DNA of 62,823 nt. Source: an uncultured Lachnospiraceae bacterium (GTDB taxonomy: Bacteria; Bacillota; Clostridia; Lachnospirales; Lachnospiraceae). Made by a program: the position numbers and the translations under genes. The notes under the pieces were generated by a model that saw only the letters and a list, made by a program, of their open reading frames with translations, ran no database searches and had not been told where the DNA came from. The DNA lies in assembly GCA_910579805.1 (NCBI GenBank), contig CAJTWM010000019.1, forward strand, positions 1-62,823, given 5' to 3'. Below, in pieces: positions 1 through 8,185 of this stretch (positions are counted from its first letter, which is position 1; each line of letters opens with the position of its first letter).

Positions 1-396
1 GGAAAATCCCTTCAGGTTGGTTCCGAGAATTCAAGCGCTCAGCAGATCACGATGCACATTTCCAAGATGGGCTCAACAGAATTGAAGGTTAACTCTCTTA
101 AACTTACAACTGTTGCGGATGCACAGTCTGCAATCGACAGCATTAAGTCCGGTATTGAGCAGGTTTCCAAACAGCGTTCCGCACTTGGTGCATTACAGAA
201 CAGATTAGAGCACACCATCAACAACCTTGACAACATCGTTGAGAATACAACGAGTGCAGAATCCCAGATCCGCGATACGGATATGGCAACAGAGATGGTT
301 AGATACTCCAACAACAACATCCTTGCTCAGGCAGGTCAGGCAATGTTGGCACAGGCTAATCAGGCTAATCAGGGTGTATTATCATTACTCGGCTAA
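1..396 (+). CDS. fliC: Flagellin, C-terminal part (5' end outside window)
   Basis: Structural subunit of the flagellar filament; only the last 131 residues are present because the reading frame runs in from the left edge. The segment has the typical flagellin C-terminal D0/D1 helix: heptad-like residues around 'LGALQNRLEHTINNLDN', then 'ESQIRDTDMATEMVRYS' and the ending 'QANQGVLSLLG'. It ends at TAA 394-396 followed by a strong terminator, so it is probably the last gene of its transcript. It stands directly upstream of a long glycosylation island, which suggests it is the substrate of the enzymes described below. The N-terminal half and the surface-exposed glycosylated domain cannot be seen. 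Confidence 0.97.
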   Translation, partial: GKSLQVGSENSSAQQITMHISKMGSTELKVNSLKLTTVADAQSAIDSIKSGIEQVSKQRSALGALQNRLEHTINNLDNIVENTTSAESQIRDTDMATEMVRYSNNNILAQAGQAMLAQANQANQGVLSLLG

Positions 397-417
397 TTAT
401 TTAGTTAGTAGAATTGT

Positions 418-450
418 AAAAGGGTTGGTTTTACCAACCCTTTTATTTTT
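418..450 (+). terminator. Intrinsic terminator after flagellin
   Basis: A perfect 12-bp stem (418-429 with 433-444) closes a 3-nt loop and is followed by a T-rich tail to 450. It separates the flagellin transcript from the glycosylation genes. Confidence 0.93.
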
Positions 451-516
451 GTATAGGCCCATGCAGTAAGATTCTTGTTCTAAAATCGAAAAATGTTTGA
501 TAGAAGGAAAATAGGA

Positions 517-1053
517 ATGGAAAGTCAGGAAATACAGCAGTATCATGATATAAAAAAGAAAGCGGTGGAAAAGACAAAAGAAGTGATCAGTCTTTTGCTT
601 GCGGAAGGAAATGAAGACGCATATTTGAAATTATATCAGATTTTTAATGATGAGAATATTATGCAGTTTACTATGCTGGATAATGATCTGTATATTATTA
701 TGCGGATGGCGGCTTTGTGGTTTGAAGAAAAGAAAGCGGACAGACGGAACCATATTTTTAGTAATACGGAAAAGATAGAAGATGTGACGGAGTTATATAA
801 AAATATCACATTTTCTTTATATAGATTAGAGCAGGCATTCCCTTTGGAATATCAGGATGAAGCGATCCAATATCTGGCAGATGTAAATATCAGTCCGATT
901 GCGCTTTGGGGAATAGCGGAGGATAAGATCATTGAATGGGATACTTTTTTGAAAGCCCTGACAGATGGATTTGACAGAAACGGATATAGGACACAGGGAA
1001 ATGAAATGGCAAAGTTTAAGGAACTGAAAGGGAAGAGCGGTATCTATGAATGA
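517..1053 (+). CDS. Hypothetical helical protein, first gene of glycosylation island
   Basis: A 178-residue soluble protein of unknown function, rich in charged helices, with no signal peptide or membrane segment. The ATG at 517 is preferred over an in-frame ATG at 493 because AGAAGGA lies 9 nt upstream of it. Its middle and C-terminal parts ('FSLYRLEQAFPLEY') resemble the protein at 2988-3599 ('FYIRRIELGLPKEL'), so the two look like distant paralogues. Each is followed, with the same 8-nt ATGAATGA overlap, by a glycosyltransferase of the same type, suggesting a partner or chaperone role for the enzyme. That role is inference. No promoter was recognised in 451-516. Confidence 0.8.
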   Translation: MESQEIQQYHDIKKKAVEKTKEVISLLLAEGNEDAYLKLYQIFNDENIMQFTMLDNDLYIIMRMAALWFEEKKADRRNHIFSNTEKIEDVTELYKNITFSLYRLEQAFPLEYQDEAIQYLADVNISPIALWGIAEDKIIEWDTFLKALTDGFDRNGYRTQGNEMAKFKELKGKSGIYE

Positions 1054-1711
1054 AAAAAAGATGGCATTTATTTTGTGTGTGAACGACGACAGTTGGTTTC
1101 GGGAATGTCAGTTGTATATCATGCAGTTGGAAAAGCCCGAAGACTTTGAAATAGAGGTGCTTGCAGTACAGGAAGCGTTATCCATGGCAGGTGGATATAA
1201 TGAAGGGATGGCGGCATCTGACGCAAAGTACAAAGTGTATCTGCATCAGGATGTGTTTATTATAAACCGTCGTTTTATTTTTGATATATTACAATTGTTT
1301 GAGGAAGATGATATCGGTATGATAGGGATCGTCGGAGTCCCGAAGATGCCTAAGGACGGAGTGATGTGGCACAACATGCGTTACGGAAACCTGCACGACC
1401 TGCCCATACTCGAAAGACAGTTTGAGATCAGGCCGATCCGTCCCATAGAAGGGAAATATATGGAAATGGAAGCCGTAGACGGCTTACTGATAGCGACCCG
1501 GGCGGATATCCCCTGGAGGGAAGACGTATTTAAAAAGTGGGATTTTTATGATGCATCCCAGAGCTTTGAGTTCAGAAAAAGAGGATACAGGATCGTTGTT
1601 CCCGGACAAAAAAAAGCGTGGTGCATTCATGAGTGCGGAAGGGTATCCATGTGGGGATACGAAGAAGAGCGCAGAAAATTTGTAGAAGAATATGAAGCGA
1701 TGCTGGATTAA
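1046..1711 (+). CDS. Glycosyltransferase, GT2-like (PF13712-type)
   Basis: A 221-residue cytoplasmic glycosyltransferase-like protein. It has a short Rossmann-like N-terminus ('MAFILCVNDDSWFREC'), the conserved 'AGGYNEGM' segment and the 'YKVYLHQDVFI' strand that carries the metal/nucleotide-binding acidic residue in this family, then 'FYDASQSFEFRKRGYRIVVP'. The same modules form the first 220 residues of the larger protein at 3592-5877. It overlaps the preceding gene by 8 nt, indicating translational coupling. The acceptor is unknown; flagellin glycan is inferred from context. Confidence 0.85.
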   Translation: MNEKKMAFILCVNDDSWFRECQLYIMQLEKPEDFEIEVLAVQEALSMAGGYNEGMAASDAKYKVYLHQDVFIINRRFIFDILQLFEEDDIGMIGIVGVPKMPKDGVMWHNMRYGNLHDLPILERQFEIRPIRPIEGKYMEMEAVDGLLIATRADIPWREDVFKKWDFYDASQSFEFRKRGYRIVVPGQKKAWCIHECGRVSMWGYEEERRKFVEEYEAMLD

Positions 1712-1793
1712 GAAAGTCCGGACCGGTATCATAAACCTGCATGAATGGGATAAAGATTTTAATACCCGCAAAGGCGGGCGGATGGGGGCAAAT

Positions 1794-2960
1794 ATGAACA
1801 TATTATTTATACACAGTGAAAAAATAAATATGAATGATATCATTTGGGCGCTCTGTAAGCTGGAAATGAACGTGGAAGTGTATAATAAGGCTGCCAAAAT
1901 TCAGGAATATAATGATGAGGATATGGAAGCGTTAGAAGCCTATATGAAGCAAAGGAATTATGACGCGGCTATAACTTATGATTTTAATATGAATGTTGCC
2001 GAGGTATGCAGGAATTTACAGACAAAATATATTTCATGGATTTTTGATTCTCCGGATACTTCATTATATACGGACATTGCCAAAAGCGAATACAATTATA
2101 TTTTTGTTATGGATAAAATGCAGTATGAGCGGATGAAAAAGCAAGGTTTGGTACATGTATTTTATTTGCCGTTAGCGGCCAATGTGGATAGGACTTCGGG
2201 ACTGATCATTACGGAAGAAGACGAAACGGCATATAACCATGATATTTCCTTTGTGGGAAGTTTATATCAGGAGAACGGATATAATGAAAAATTTCATATG
2301 TTTACGCCCGAATCAAAAGACCGGATCGCCCGGATCATACAGGAGATCGCGCTGCATTGGGGAAAGGGATATGAATGCTTTGACAGATTGGACGACCGGG
2401 AAGTGGACGGGTTGTTTGAGGAGCTTAATATATATATCAGTTCCGACTTAAATATTGACAGAAAATATATGCTGGAATTATATCTGCTCAGCAGAAAGAT
2501 TACGGAAATCGATCGGATCTGTCTTTTAAATGCGCTGGCTATCGATCATGAAGTTACCTTATATACAAAGAGCGATACTTCCGCTTTAGAGAATGTGAAA
2601 GTCAGGGGCGGTATCAACTATGACGAAGTGATGCCTAAAATATTTTATCTGAGCAAAATCAATTTAAATATTACTTTACGTTCTATAGAGACCGGCGTAC
2701 CGCTCCGGGTATTTGATATTATGAGCGTAGGCGGTTTTGTAATGAGCAATTATCAGGAGGAATTAGAGGAATTATTCGTACCTGATAAAGAAATCGTATT
2801 GTTTAAAGATATCCCCGAACTGCTGGATAAGGTGGATTATTATTTGTCCCATGAAGAAGAACGGATACGGATCGCCATGAACGGATACAAAAAGGTACGG
2901 GAGCAATACGATATACAACATGCGGTCAGCAAAATATTAAAGATAGTAAACGAAGCATAG
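1794..2960 (+). CDS. CgeB/DUF3880-type glycosyltransferase 1
   Basis: A 388-residue GT-B type glycosyltransferase of the spore-maturation CgeB family (DUF3880 N-terminal half plus a GT1-like C-terminal half). Visible marks are 'WIFDSPDTSLY', 'DISFVGSLY', 'LYTKSDTS', 'SKINLNITLRSIETGVPLR' and 'GGFVMSNYQEELEELF', followed by a C-terminal helix 'HEEERIRIAMNGYKKV'. The frame is open from 1692, but the ATG at 1794 aligns with the start region of the paralogue at 29060 and has GGGGG 5 nt upstream. It is closest within the window to the 29060-30301 protein. It is one of seven family members here. Confidence 0.88.
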   Translation: MNILFIHSEKINMNDIIWALCKLEMNVEVYNKAAKIQEYNDEDMEALEAYMKQRNYDAAITYDFNMNVAEVCRNLQTKYISWIFDSPDTSLYTDIAKSEYNYIFVMDKMQYERMKKQGLVHVFYLPLAANVDRTSGLIITEEDETAYNHDISFVGSLYQENGYNEKFHMFTPESKDRIARIIQEIALHWGKGYECFDRLDDREVDGLFEELNIYISSDLNIDRKYMLELYLLSRKITEIDRICLLNALAIDHEVTLYTKSDTSALENVKVRGGINYDEVMPKIFYLSKINLNITLRSIETGVPLRVFDIMSVGGFVMSNYQEELEELFVPDKEIVLFKDIPELLDKVDYYLSHEEERIRIAMNGYKKVREQYDIQHAVSKILKIVNEA

Positions 2961-2987
2961 AAAGCGGGAGAGGGGCAGGAATGCAAA

Positions 2988-3599
2988 ATGCTGAAGACAG
3001 TGATCGATTACAGGAATATGACGGAGGCAGAGCTTAATGCGCTGGCCGTAAAAAACTTGCGGAGGGCGGCGGAAATAGACGGGTACCGTGCTACAATGTG
3101 TCCCATGTTATTTGATAAGTTAAACGAATGGATGGAAAAAAAGCCGCAGGATTATCTGGCGGCTGTCTTCCAATTGGCAGACAGCCCGGAAATAAAGAAG
3201 TTAGCGGAAGTGGATTATACCATGTTTATTTTTATGAAAATGTGCCGTGCCGCCAAAATGGAACAGGAACAGCATTTGGAGCCTGTCATCTCAAAATTCT
3301 GTTCGCTGGAGGAAATGAGGCAAATATACCAGCGTACCGTGTTTTATATAAGGCGGATAGAATTGGGACTTCCGAAAGAACTGTGTGAAGATTTTTATAC
3401 ATTGGTGGAAGAGTGGGATTTTTCCGCTTATTATATTTTGGAGATCATTTTGGAAAAGAAAGCCGTATATGCCAGATACCTGCTGGCGGAAGACGTGATT
3501 GAGGGGTTAGCGGGACATGGAAGAAGAAAGGCCGCGGAAGTTATTTTAGGCGTGATGATTAAATTAGCGGAGGCGGAGGAGACGACCGGGCATGAATGA
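2988..3599 (+). CDS. Hypothetical helical protein, paralogue of first island gene
   Basis: A 203-residue, predominantly helical, soluble protein with no recognised domain. It is distantly similar over its central and C-terminal part to the 517-1053 product. An AGGGGC sequence about 10 nt upstream supports ATG 2988. Its last 8 nt overlap the next glycosyltransferase gene through ATGAATGA, the same junction as at 1046. The repeated hypothetical-plus-glycosyltransferase arrangement suggests module duplication. Function unknown. Confidence 0.78.
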   Translation: MLKTVIDYRNMTEAELNALAVKNLRRAAEIDGYRATMCPMLFDKLNEWMEKKPQDYLAAVFQLADSPEIKKLAEVDYTMFIFMKMCRAAKMEQEQHLEPVISKFCSLEEMRQIYQRTVFYIRRIELGLPKELCEDFYTLVEEWDFSAYYILEIILEKKAVYARYLLAEDVIEGLAGHGRRKAAEVILGVMIKLAEAEETTGHE

Positions 3600-5877
3600 G
3601 TATAAATTTCAGTTTATTATCTGTTCAAATAATGAAGACTTTTTAGAAGAGTGTATTACATATATTTCCCTTTTGGAAGTGCCAAAAGGGTATTCTGTCG
3701 ATGTGATCAGTATTTTGGAGGCAGTTTCCATGACGGCGGGATACAACGAAGGAATGGGCGCGTCAGATGCAAAATACAAGATTTATCTGCATCAGGATGT
3801 ATTTATCATATATAGGAAATTTTTGTATGCGCTGTTGGATATTTTTGAAAGCGATCCGCAGATCGGAATGATCGGAATGGTAGGAAGTCCGAAAATGCCG
3901 TCCTGCGGTATTATGTGGTATGGGGCCAGGGAAGGCGGCGGTTATGGACTGGTCCCGCTGCAAAAACCATATGAAGAGTATGAATACAGTCTGGAAGACG
4001 GGCTTCATGAAGTGGAGGCCATAGACGGTTTTATCATGATAACGAATCAGGATATTCTCTGGAGGGAAGACCTTTTCGACGGCTGGGATTTTTATGATGT
4101 ATCGCAGAGTTTTGAATTTAGGAAACAGGGACTGAAGATCGTGGTACCGGAGCAGGTCAGCCCATGGTGCAAGCATGACGACGGGTTCATCAGTCTGTCC
4201 TGCTATGACCGGTATAGGCAGGTGTTTTTAAAGGAATATAAAAGGATGCTGAACCCTGTAACCGAAGACGGGGAAAACGCTCCGGAAGATATTGCGGTCT
4301 ATGTTATAGTATATCATGAGAATGCAGCGGCAGGAGAACTTGCATTAGCCGAAAGAATAAGGGAAGAGTTTGACAGGGAAGGGAATGCCGTTTACTTTAT
4401 CGGAATCGGGGAAAAAGATACTTATGCCGGGTGCATAGACAGCTTTTATGCATTCCGCCCGGACGTTATTATTACGGTGAACGGCGCCGGATTTACCCTG
4501 GTAAGGGAAAACGGGGAACTTCTTTATAACGTGCTATATTGCGAATGTATTCATGTGCTGGCAAATACGCCCTGGAGATACGGACATGTCCTTACGAAAC
4601 GCATGAACTTTACATCGACTGTGGTGGTTCCGGATCCTGTGGCAAGGAATTATATAGAAACTTATTGCGAAAACATACCTAAAGTGATCTGCCGCCCAAA
4701 ACTGAAAAAGTTTATGGATGGGGAAGACAGGAAAAAGATAAAAAGCCGTTTGGGGTCCCAGCCGGAAGTGTATCAAAAGATTGCCGGGGTATTATTGGAC
4801 AGATACCGGAAAGGGCATGGAGCGTTTGAAACGCTGCTGGAGAAGTATCTGAAAGAACGGGGGATGGCGGTAAACGACGATGAATTTGCGGATCTTTTGA
4901 TCCAGATGAAAGATGTGGCCGAATATATACAGACCGTAGAAGAGGGGGAAAAAAGACCGCTTGTCAGTGTGATCATTCCTACCTACAATCGGGAAAAGGT
5001 CTTAAAAAGAGCCATGGAATCGGTCCTGAACCAAAGTTACGGGAATTTGGAACTGATCATTGCCGACGATTGCTCCGACGATCAGACGGAAGAGCTTGTG
5101 AGGGGCATGATGGAAAAGGACGGCAGGATCAGATATGTGAAGGGAAAACAAAATTTAGGACCGGCAGGAGCCAGGAACTTAGGCGCATCCGTGGCAGAAG
5201 GCGACTATATAGCATTCAACGACAGCGACGCGGTGTGGAAAGAAGGAAAACTGGAAAAGCAGCTGGCGGTTTTTGAAAAACATCCGGAGAAAGAAATCGG
5301 TTTGGTCTTTCACGCATATGAATTAGCCGGAAAGGACGGGACGCAGGTGTGCCATCCCTTTGAAGAAACGCCGGAGGATTTTAAGAATGAAACGATGATG
5401 GTACATTTATTGAGCGAACCGCTGGCGGATACCTCCGCTATGATGATACCGTCCAAAGTGTGGAAAGAAGTCGGCGGTTTTGACGAGGAACTTCGAAATT
5501 TGGAAGATTACGATCTCAGCCTGCGGATCGCGGAAAAGTATGAGGTAATTTATGTCCATGATCCGATGATCATAACTTATTATTCGGAAGCAAGCGTAAG
5601 TCAGAACTGGCAAGAAGGGGTAAAGGCATATTTTAATATACTGGAGCGGTTTGAAAAACATTATCGGGATTTGGAAATCTTAAAGTGGAAAAGAATTTTT
5701 CAGATGTGGGATTCCTGTGAAACGTTAGGCTATTCCCAATTTTTTAAAGAGCGGTTTTTAGAGTATACGGATAGGACGGGCGACGATTTGGACAGGGTCG
5801 GTCAAAAAATGCAGCGCTTTATTGAGGAATGTACATTTACGGATAGGAAATGGGATATATGGGAGAAAAAAATGTGA
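3592..5877 (+). CDS. Multidomain glycosyltransferase (PF13712-like + GT2)
   Basis: A 761-residue protein with three parts. Residues 1-220 copy the 1046-1711 enzyme ('YNEGMGASDAKYKIYLHQDV'). Residues about 235-400 form a Rossmann-like segment resembling the N-terminal half of CgeB/DUF3880 proteins ('RPDVIITVNGAGF'). Residues about 460-680 are a classical family-2 glycosyltransferase ('VSVIIPTYNREKVLKRAM', 'IADDCSDDQTEELV', DSD near 'NDSDAVW', 'NLEDYDLSLRIAE'). The C-terminal 80 residues are helical. It is probably a bifunctional enzyme adding two sugars in sequence to a flagellar glycan; this is inference. It overlaps the genes on both sides. Confidence 0.87.
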   Translation: MNEYKFQFIICSNNEDFLEECITYISLLEVPKGYSVDVISILEAVSMTAGYNEGMGASDAKYKIYLHQDVFIIYRKFLYALLDIFESDPQIGMIGMVGSPKMPSCGIMWYGAREGGGYGLVPLQKPYEEYEYSLEDGLHEVEAIDGFIMITNQDILWREDLFDGWDFYDVSQSFEFRKQGLKIVVPEQVSPWCKHDDGFISLSCYDRYRQVFLKEYKRMLNPVTEDGENAPEDIAVYVIVYHENAAAGELALAERIREEFDREGNAVYFIGIGEKDTYAGCIDSFYAFRPDVIITVNGAGFTLVRENGELLYNVLYCECIHVLANTPWRYGHVLTKRMNFTSTVVVPDPVARNYIETYCENIPKVICRPKLKKFMDGEDRKKIKSRLGSQPEVYQKIAGVLLDRYRKGHGAFETLLEKYLKERGMAVNDDEFADLLIQMKDVAEYIQTVEEGEKRPLVSVIIPTYNREKVLKRAMESVLNQSYGNLELIIADDCSDDQTEELVRGMMEKDGRIRYVKGKQNLGPAGARNLGASVAEGDYIAFNDSDAVWKEGKLEKQLAVFEKHPEKEIGLVFHAYELAGKDGTQVCHPFEETPEDFKNETMMVHLLSEPLADTSAMMIPSKVWKEVGGFDEELRNLEDYDLSLRIAEKYEVIYVHDPMIITYYSEASVSQNWQEGVKAYFNILERFEKHYRDLEILKWKRIFQMWDSCETLGYSQFFKERFLEYTDRTGDDLDRVGQKMQRFIEECTFTDRKWDIWEKKM

Positions 5878-6929
5878 ATGAAAAGCAGATAAGCGTCATT
5901 GTTCCGTGCTATAATGCGTCTGCATTTATACCAAGATGTATGACATATTTATTGAAGCAGACGATCGGGATCGAGAACATGGAGATCATTTTAGTAGACG
6001 ACGCTTCTACGGACAACGGCGCCACACTAAAGCTATTATATTCTTACGAAAAGCAGTATCCGGACAATATTATAGTCATTGCCTCTTCCGAAAACAGAAG
6101 ACAGGGAGGGGCAAGGAATTTAGGGCTGCAGTATGCATCAGGCGAGTATACCGCTTACTGTGACGCGGACGACTGGTACTGCGAAAGCGCCATGAAGAAG
6201 TTGTATGAGATTGGAAAACAATACGATTGCGACGCGGTGGAATTTAATAATCAAAATATGACGTTTTTGGACGCGCCCCCGGATCCGGTCAGAAAAGCCG
6301 GCGAAGAAGATAAAATCTGGGTGATTGGATCCGATGAAGACAGAAAGAAATATTTGCTGGAAGACGAATTAGGGACAGGATGCTGGGGAAGGATTTACCG
6401 GACTTCGATGCTGAAGGAGAATGAGATCCGTTTTGCGGAAGGGGTGGCCTGGGAAGAACCGTCCTTTACCTATATGACGCGTTTTTATGTTAAAAAGCAT
6501 TATTACTTAAAAGAAATACTCCATTATACCTATCTTCATGACGGCAGCACTACCCGCAGCGCTTATGAAACAAAAAAATATGACAATATGTTTACTTATT
6601 CGGTTTTGATCGACGAGATCATGCGCCGGGGGTTCTTTGAAAAATACAGACAGGAGGCAGAGTATCTGTTCTGGCACGGCTATTTTTTCAGCAGCCTTTG
6701 TTTTACCGCGGCCTATGCCGAAACGTTTTATACGAAAAGTATTTTCATTGAAATGCAGGAAAACACACAAAAAATTGCACCGGATATTAAAAATAATCCT
6801 TATTTTTTAGAAGTGTTTTCAGGGTTTCCCGAAATAGCCGATTTAACGTACTGCGATATGACGGACGTAGACATGGAGGTCATTTACGGCATTTTTCATA
6901 ACGTTATGCAATTGTACTTTAAGAGTTAG
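5874..6929 (+). CDS. Family-2 glycosyltransferase
   Basis: A 351-residue GT-A enzyme. The GT2 core is clear: 'ISVIVPCYNASAFIPRCM', 'MEIILVDDASTD', 'GGARNLGLQYASGEYTAYCDADDWY' with the DADD metal-binding motif, then 'GTGCWGRIYRTSML'. The frame is open from ATG 5850 and ATG 5859; GTG 5874 is chosen because GGGAGA lies 8 nt upstream and GTGAATGA gives a 4-nt overlap with the previous stop, echoing the ATGAATGA junctions at 1046 and 3592. ATG 5859 remains a good alternative. It ends before a short hairpin. Confidence 0.88.
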   Translation: MNEKQISVIVPCYNASAFIPRCMTYLLKQTIGIENMEIILVDDASTDNGATLKLLYSYEKQYPDNIIVIASSENRRQGGARNLGLQYASGEYTAYCDADDWYCESAMKKLYEIGKQYDCDAVEFNNQNMTFLDAPPDPVRKAGEEDKIWVIGSDEDRKKYLLEDELGTGCWGRIYRTSMLKENEIRFAEGVAWEEPSFTYMTRFYVKKHYYLKEILHYTYLHDGSTTRSAYETKKYDNMFTYSVLIDEIMRRGFFEKYRQEAEYLFWHGYFFSSLCFTAAYAETFYTKSIFIEMQENTQKIAPDIKNNPYFLEVFSGFPEIADLTYCDMTDVDMEVIYGIFHNVMQLYFKS

Positions 6930-6933
6930 CAAA

Positions 6934-6950
6934 TCTGCCCGCAGGGCAGA
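6934..6950 (+). terminator. Short GC hairpin between glycosyltransferase genes
   Basis: A 7-bp perfect stem (6934-6940 with 6944-6950) has a 3-nt loop and is followed by AT-rich but not T-only sequence. It may be a weak terminator, an mRNA-processing or stabilising hairpin, or a degenerate member of the dispersed CTGC hairpin family seen elsewhere in the window. Confidence 0.4.
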
Positions 6951-6976
6951 AATATTTGAAAATAACGGGGGCGGAA

Positions 6977-8152
6977 ATGACTATTTTATTTTATCGTTAC
7001 GGCAGTATTTGCGAACCCGGAATCATAAATACGTTCCGGAATCTGCATATTACCGTTTATGAGGAGACGGCGGAGATGACGGAAAAGAATCTGACGCCGT
7101 CTCAATGTGTGGAGAAGGTAAGCGGTTCTTTGAAGAAAATCCGTCCGGTGTTTGTATTCAGCGTAAATTTTTTTCCCGCCGTTGCAGAAGTGTGTCATAT
7201 ATATGGTATTCTTTATTTATGCCAGACTGTGGATTCGCCGGTTTTTGAACTTTTTTCCAAAGCCATACAATATGATACGAACCGGATCTTCCTATTTGAC
7301 AGGGCCCAGTATGAATATTTTCATCCGTATAATCCAAACTGTATCTTTCATCTGCCGCTGGCGTCATGGGTGGAGCAGTTTGATACAGCTACATCCGATA
7401 TTTCCGCGGACGACAGGAACCGGTACGGCGGCGATATTTCGTTTGTGGGTTCTCTTTACATGGAAAAGAATCCTTTGCGTACGGTCAGGGGACTGCCGGA
7501 TTATGTATCCGGATTTATCGACGGGATCATAGACGCTTCTTTACAGGTGTATGGGTATAATTTTATGGAGGAAACGCTGACGGAGGAAATGGCAGGTCAT
7601 ATCCTGCGGGCGGATGCCGGCGCGTTTTCTTTCGCGGAAACGGTTACCGATCCCGGGCGCTATGTTGCCGCCCATCATTATCTCGGTATGCAGGCGGCGG
7701 AAAAAGAACGCGTCCGCATATTGAACCGGCTGGCGGAAGAATTTGGGGTGGAGCTGTATACCAGAAGCGATACTTCCTGCTTACGTCATGTCCATGTGCA
7801 TGGCGGCATTAAAACGCTCACGGAAATGCCCAAGGTTTTCCGGCTGAGTAAGATTAACCTGAATATGACGATCCCTCCCATTCAGGCGGGAATACCGCTG
7901 CGTGTTTTTGACATTCTCGGCTGCCGCGGCTTCTGTATGTCCAATTATCAGCCGGAGCTTTTGGAGCATTTTGAGATCGGCGTTGATTTGGAAGTTTATA
8001 CCGGAGTGGAAGAACTGGTTGAAAAATGTTCTTATTATCTGACGCATGAGGAGGAGCGGGAGAGGATCGCAAGGAACGGTTACCAAAAAGTAAAAGAAAA
8101 CCACACCTATCAAAAAAGGCTGACCGAGATGCTGCGGATCGTATCGGAATAA
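6977..8152 (+). CDS. CgeB/DUF3880-type glycosyltransferase 2
   Basis: A 391-residue GT-B protein of the CgeB family. Motifs: 'SVNFFPAVAEVCHIYGILYL', 'DISFVGSLYMEKNP', 'LYTRSDTSCLRHVHVHGGI', 'SKINLNMTIPPIQAGIPLR', 'NYQPELLEHFEIG'. ATG 6977 is preferred to an in-frame TTG at 6956: GGGGGCGGA lies just upstream, and the start 'MTILFYRYGSICEPG' matches the 25895-27058 paralogue ('MNVLFYRYKNICEPD'). These two form a subgroup. It sits 47 nt after the GT2 gene in a same-strand run and probably belongs to the same operon. Confidence 0.88.
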   Translation: MTILFYRYGSICEPGIINTFRNLHITVYEETAEMTEKNLTPSQCVEKVSGSLKKIRPVFVFSVNFFPAVAEVCHIYGILYLCQTVDSPVFELFSKAIQYDTNRIFLFDRAQYEYFHPYNPNCIFHLPLASWVEQFDTATSDISADDRNRYGGDISFVGSLYMEKNPLRTVRGLPDYVSGFIDGIIDASLQVYGYNFMEETLTEEMAGHILRADAGAFSFAETVTDPGRYVAAHHYLGMQAAEKERVRILNRLAEEFGVELYTRSDTSCLRHVHVHGGIKTLTEMPKVFRLSKINLNMTIPPIQAGIPLRVFDILGCRGFCMSNYQPELLEHFEIGVDLEVYTGVEELVEKCSYYLTHEEERERIARNGYQKVKENHTYQKRLTEMLRIVSE

Positions 8153-8185
8153 GGATCAGGCGGTCGGAAAGGAGTATGGACCGAA

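Noticed and set aside
1692..1793. N-terminal extension of CgeB 1 overlapping the previous gene
   Set aside because: The paralogue alignment and the ribosome binding site place the start at 1794; the extension is not protein-like.
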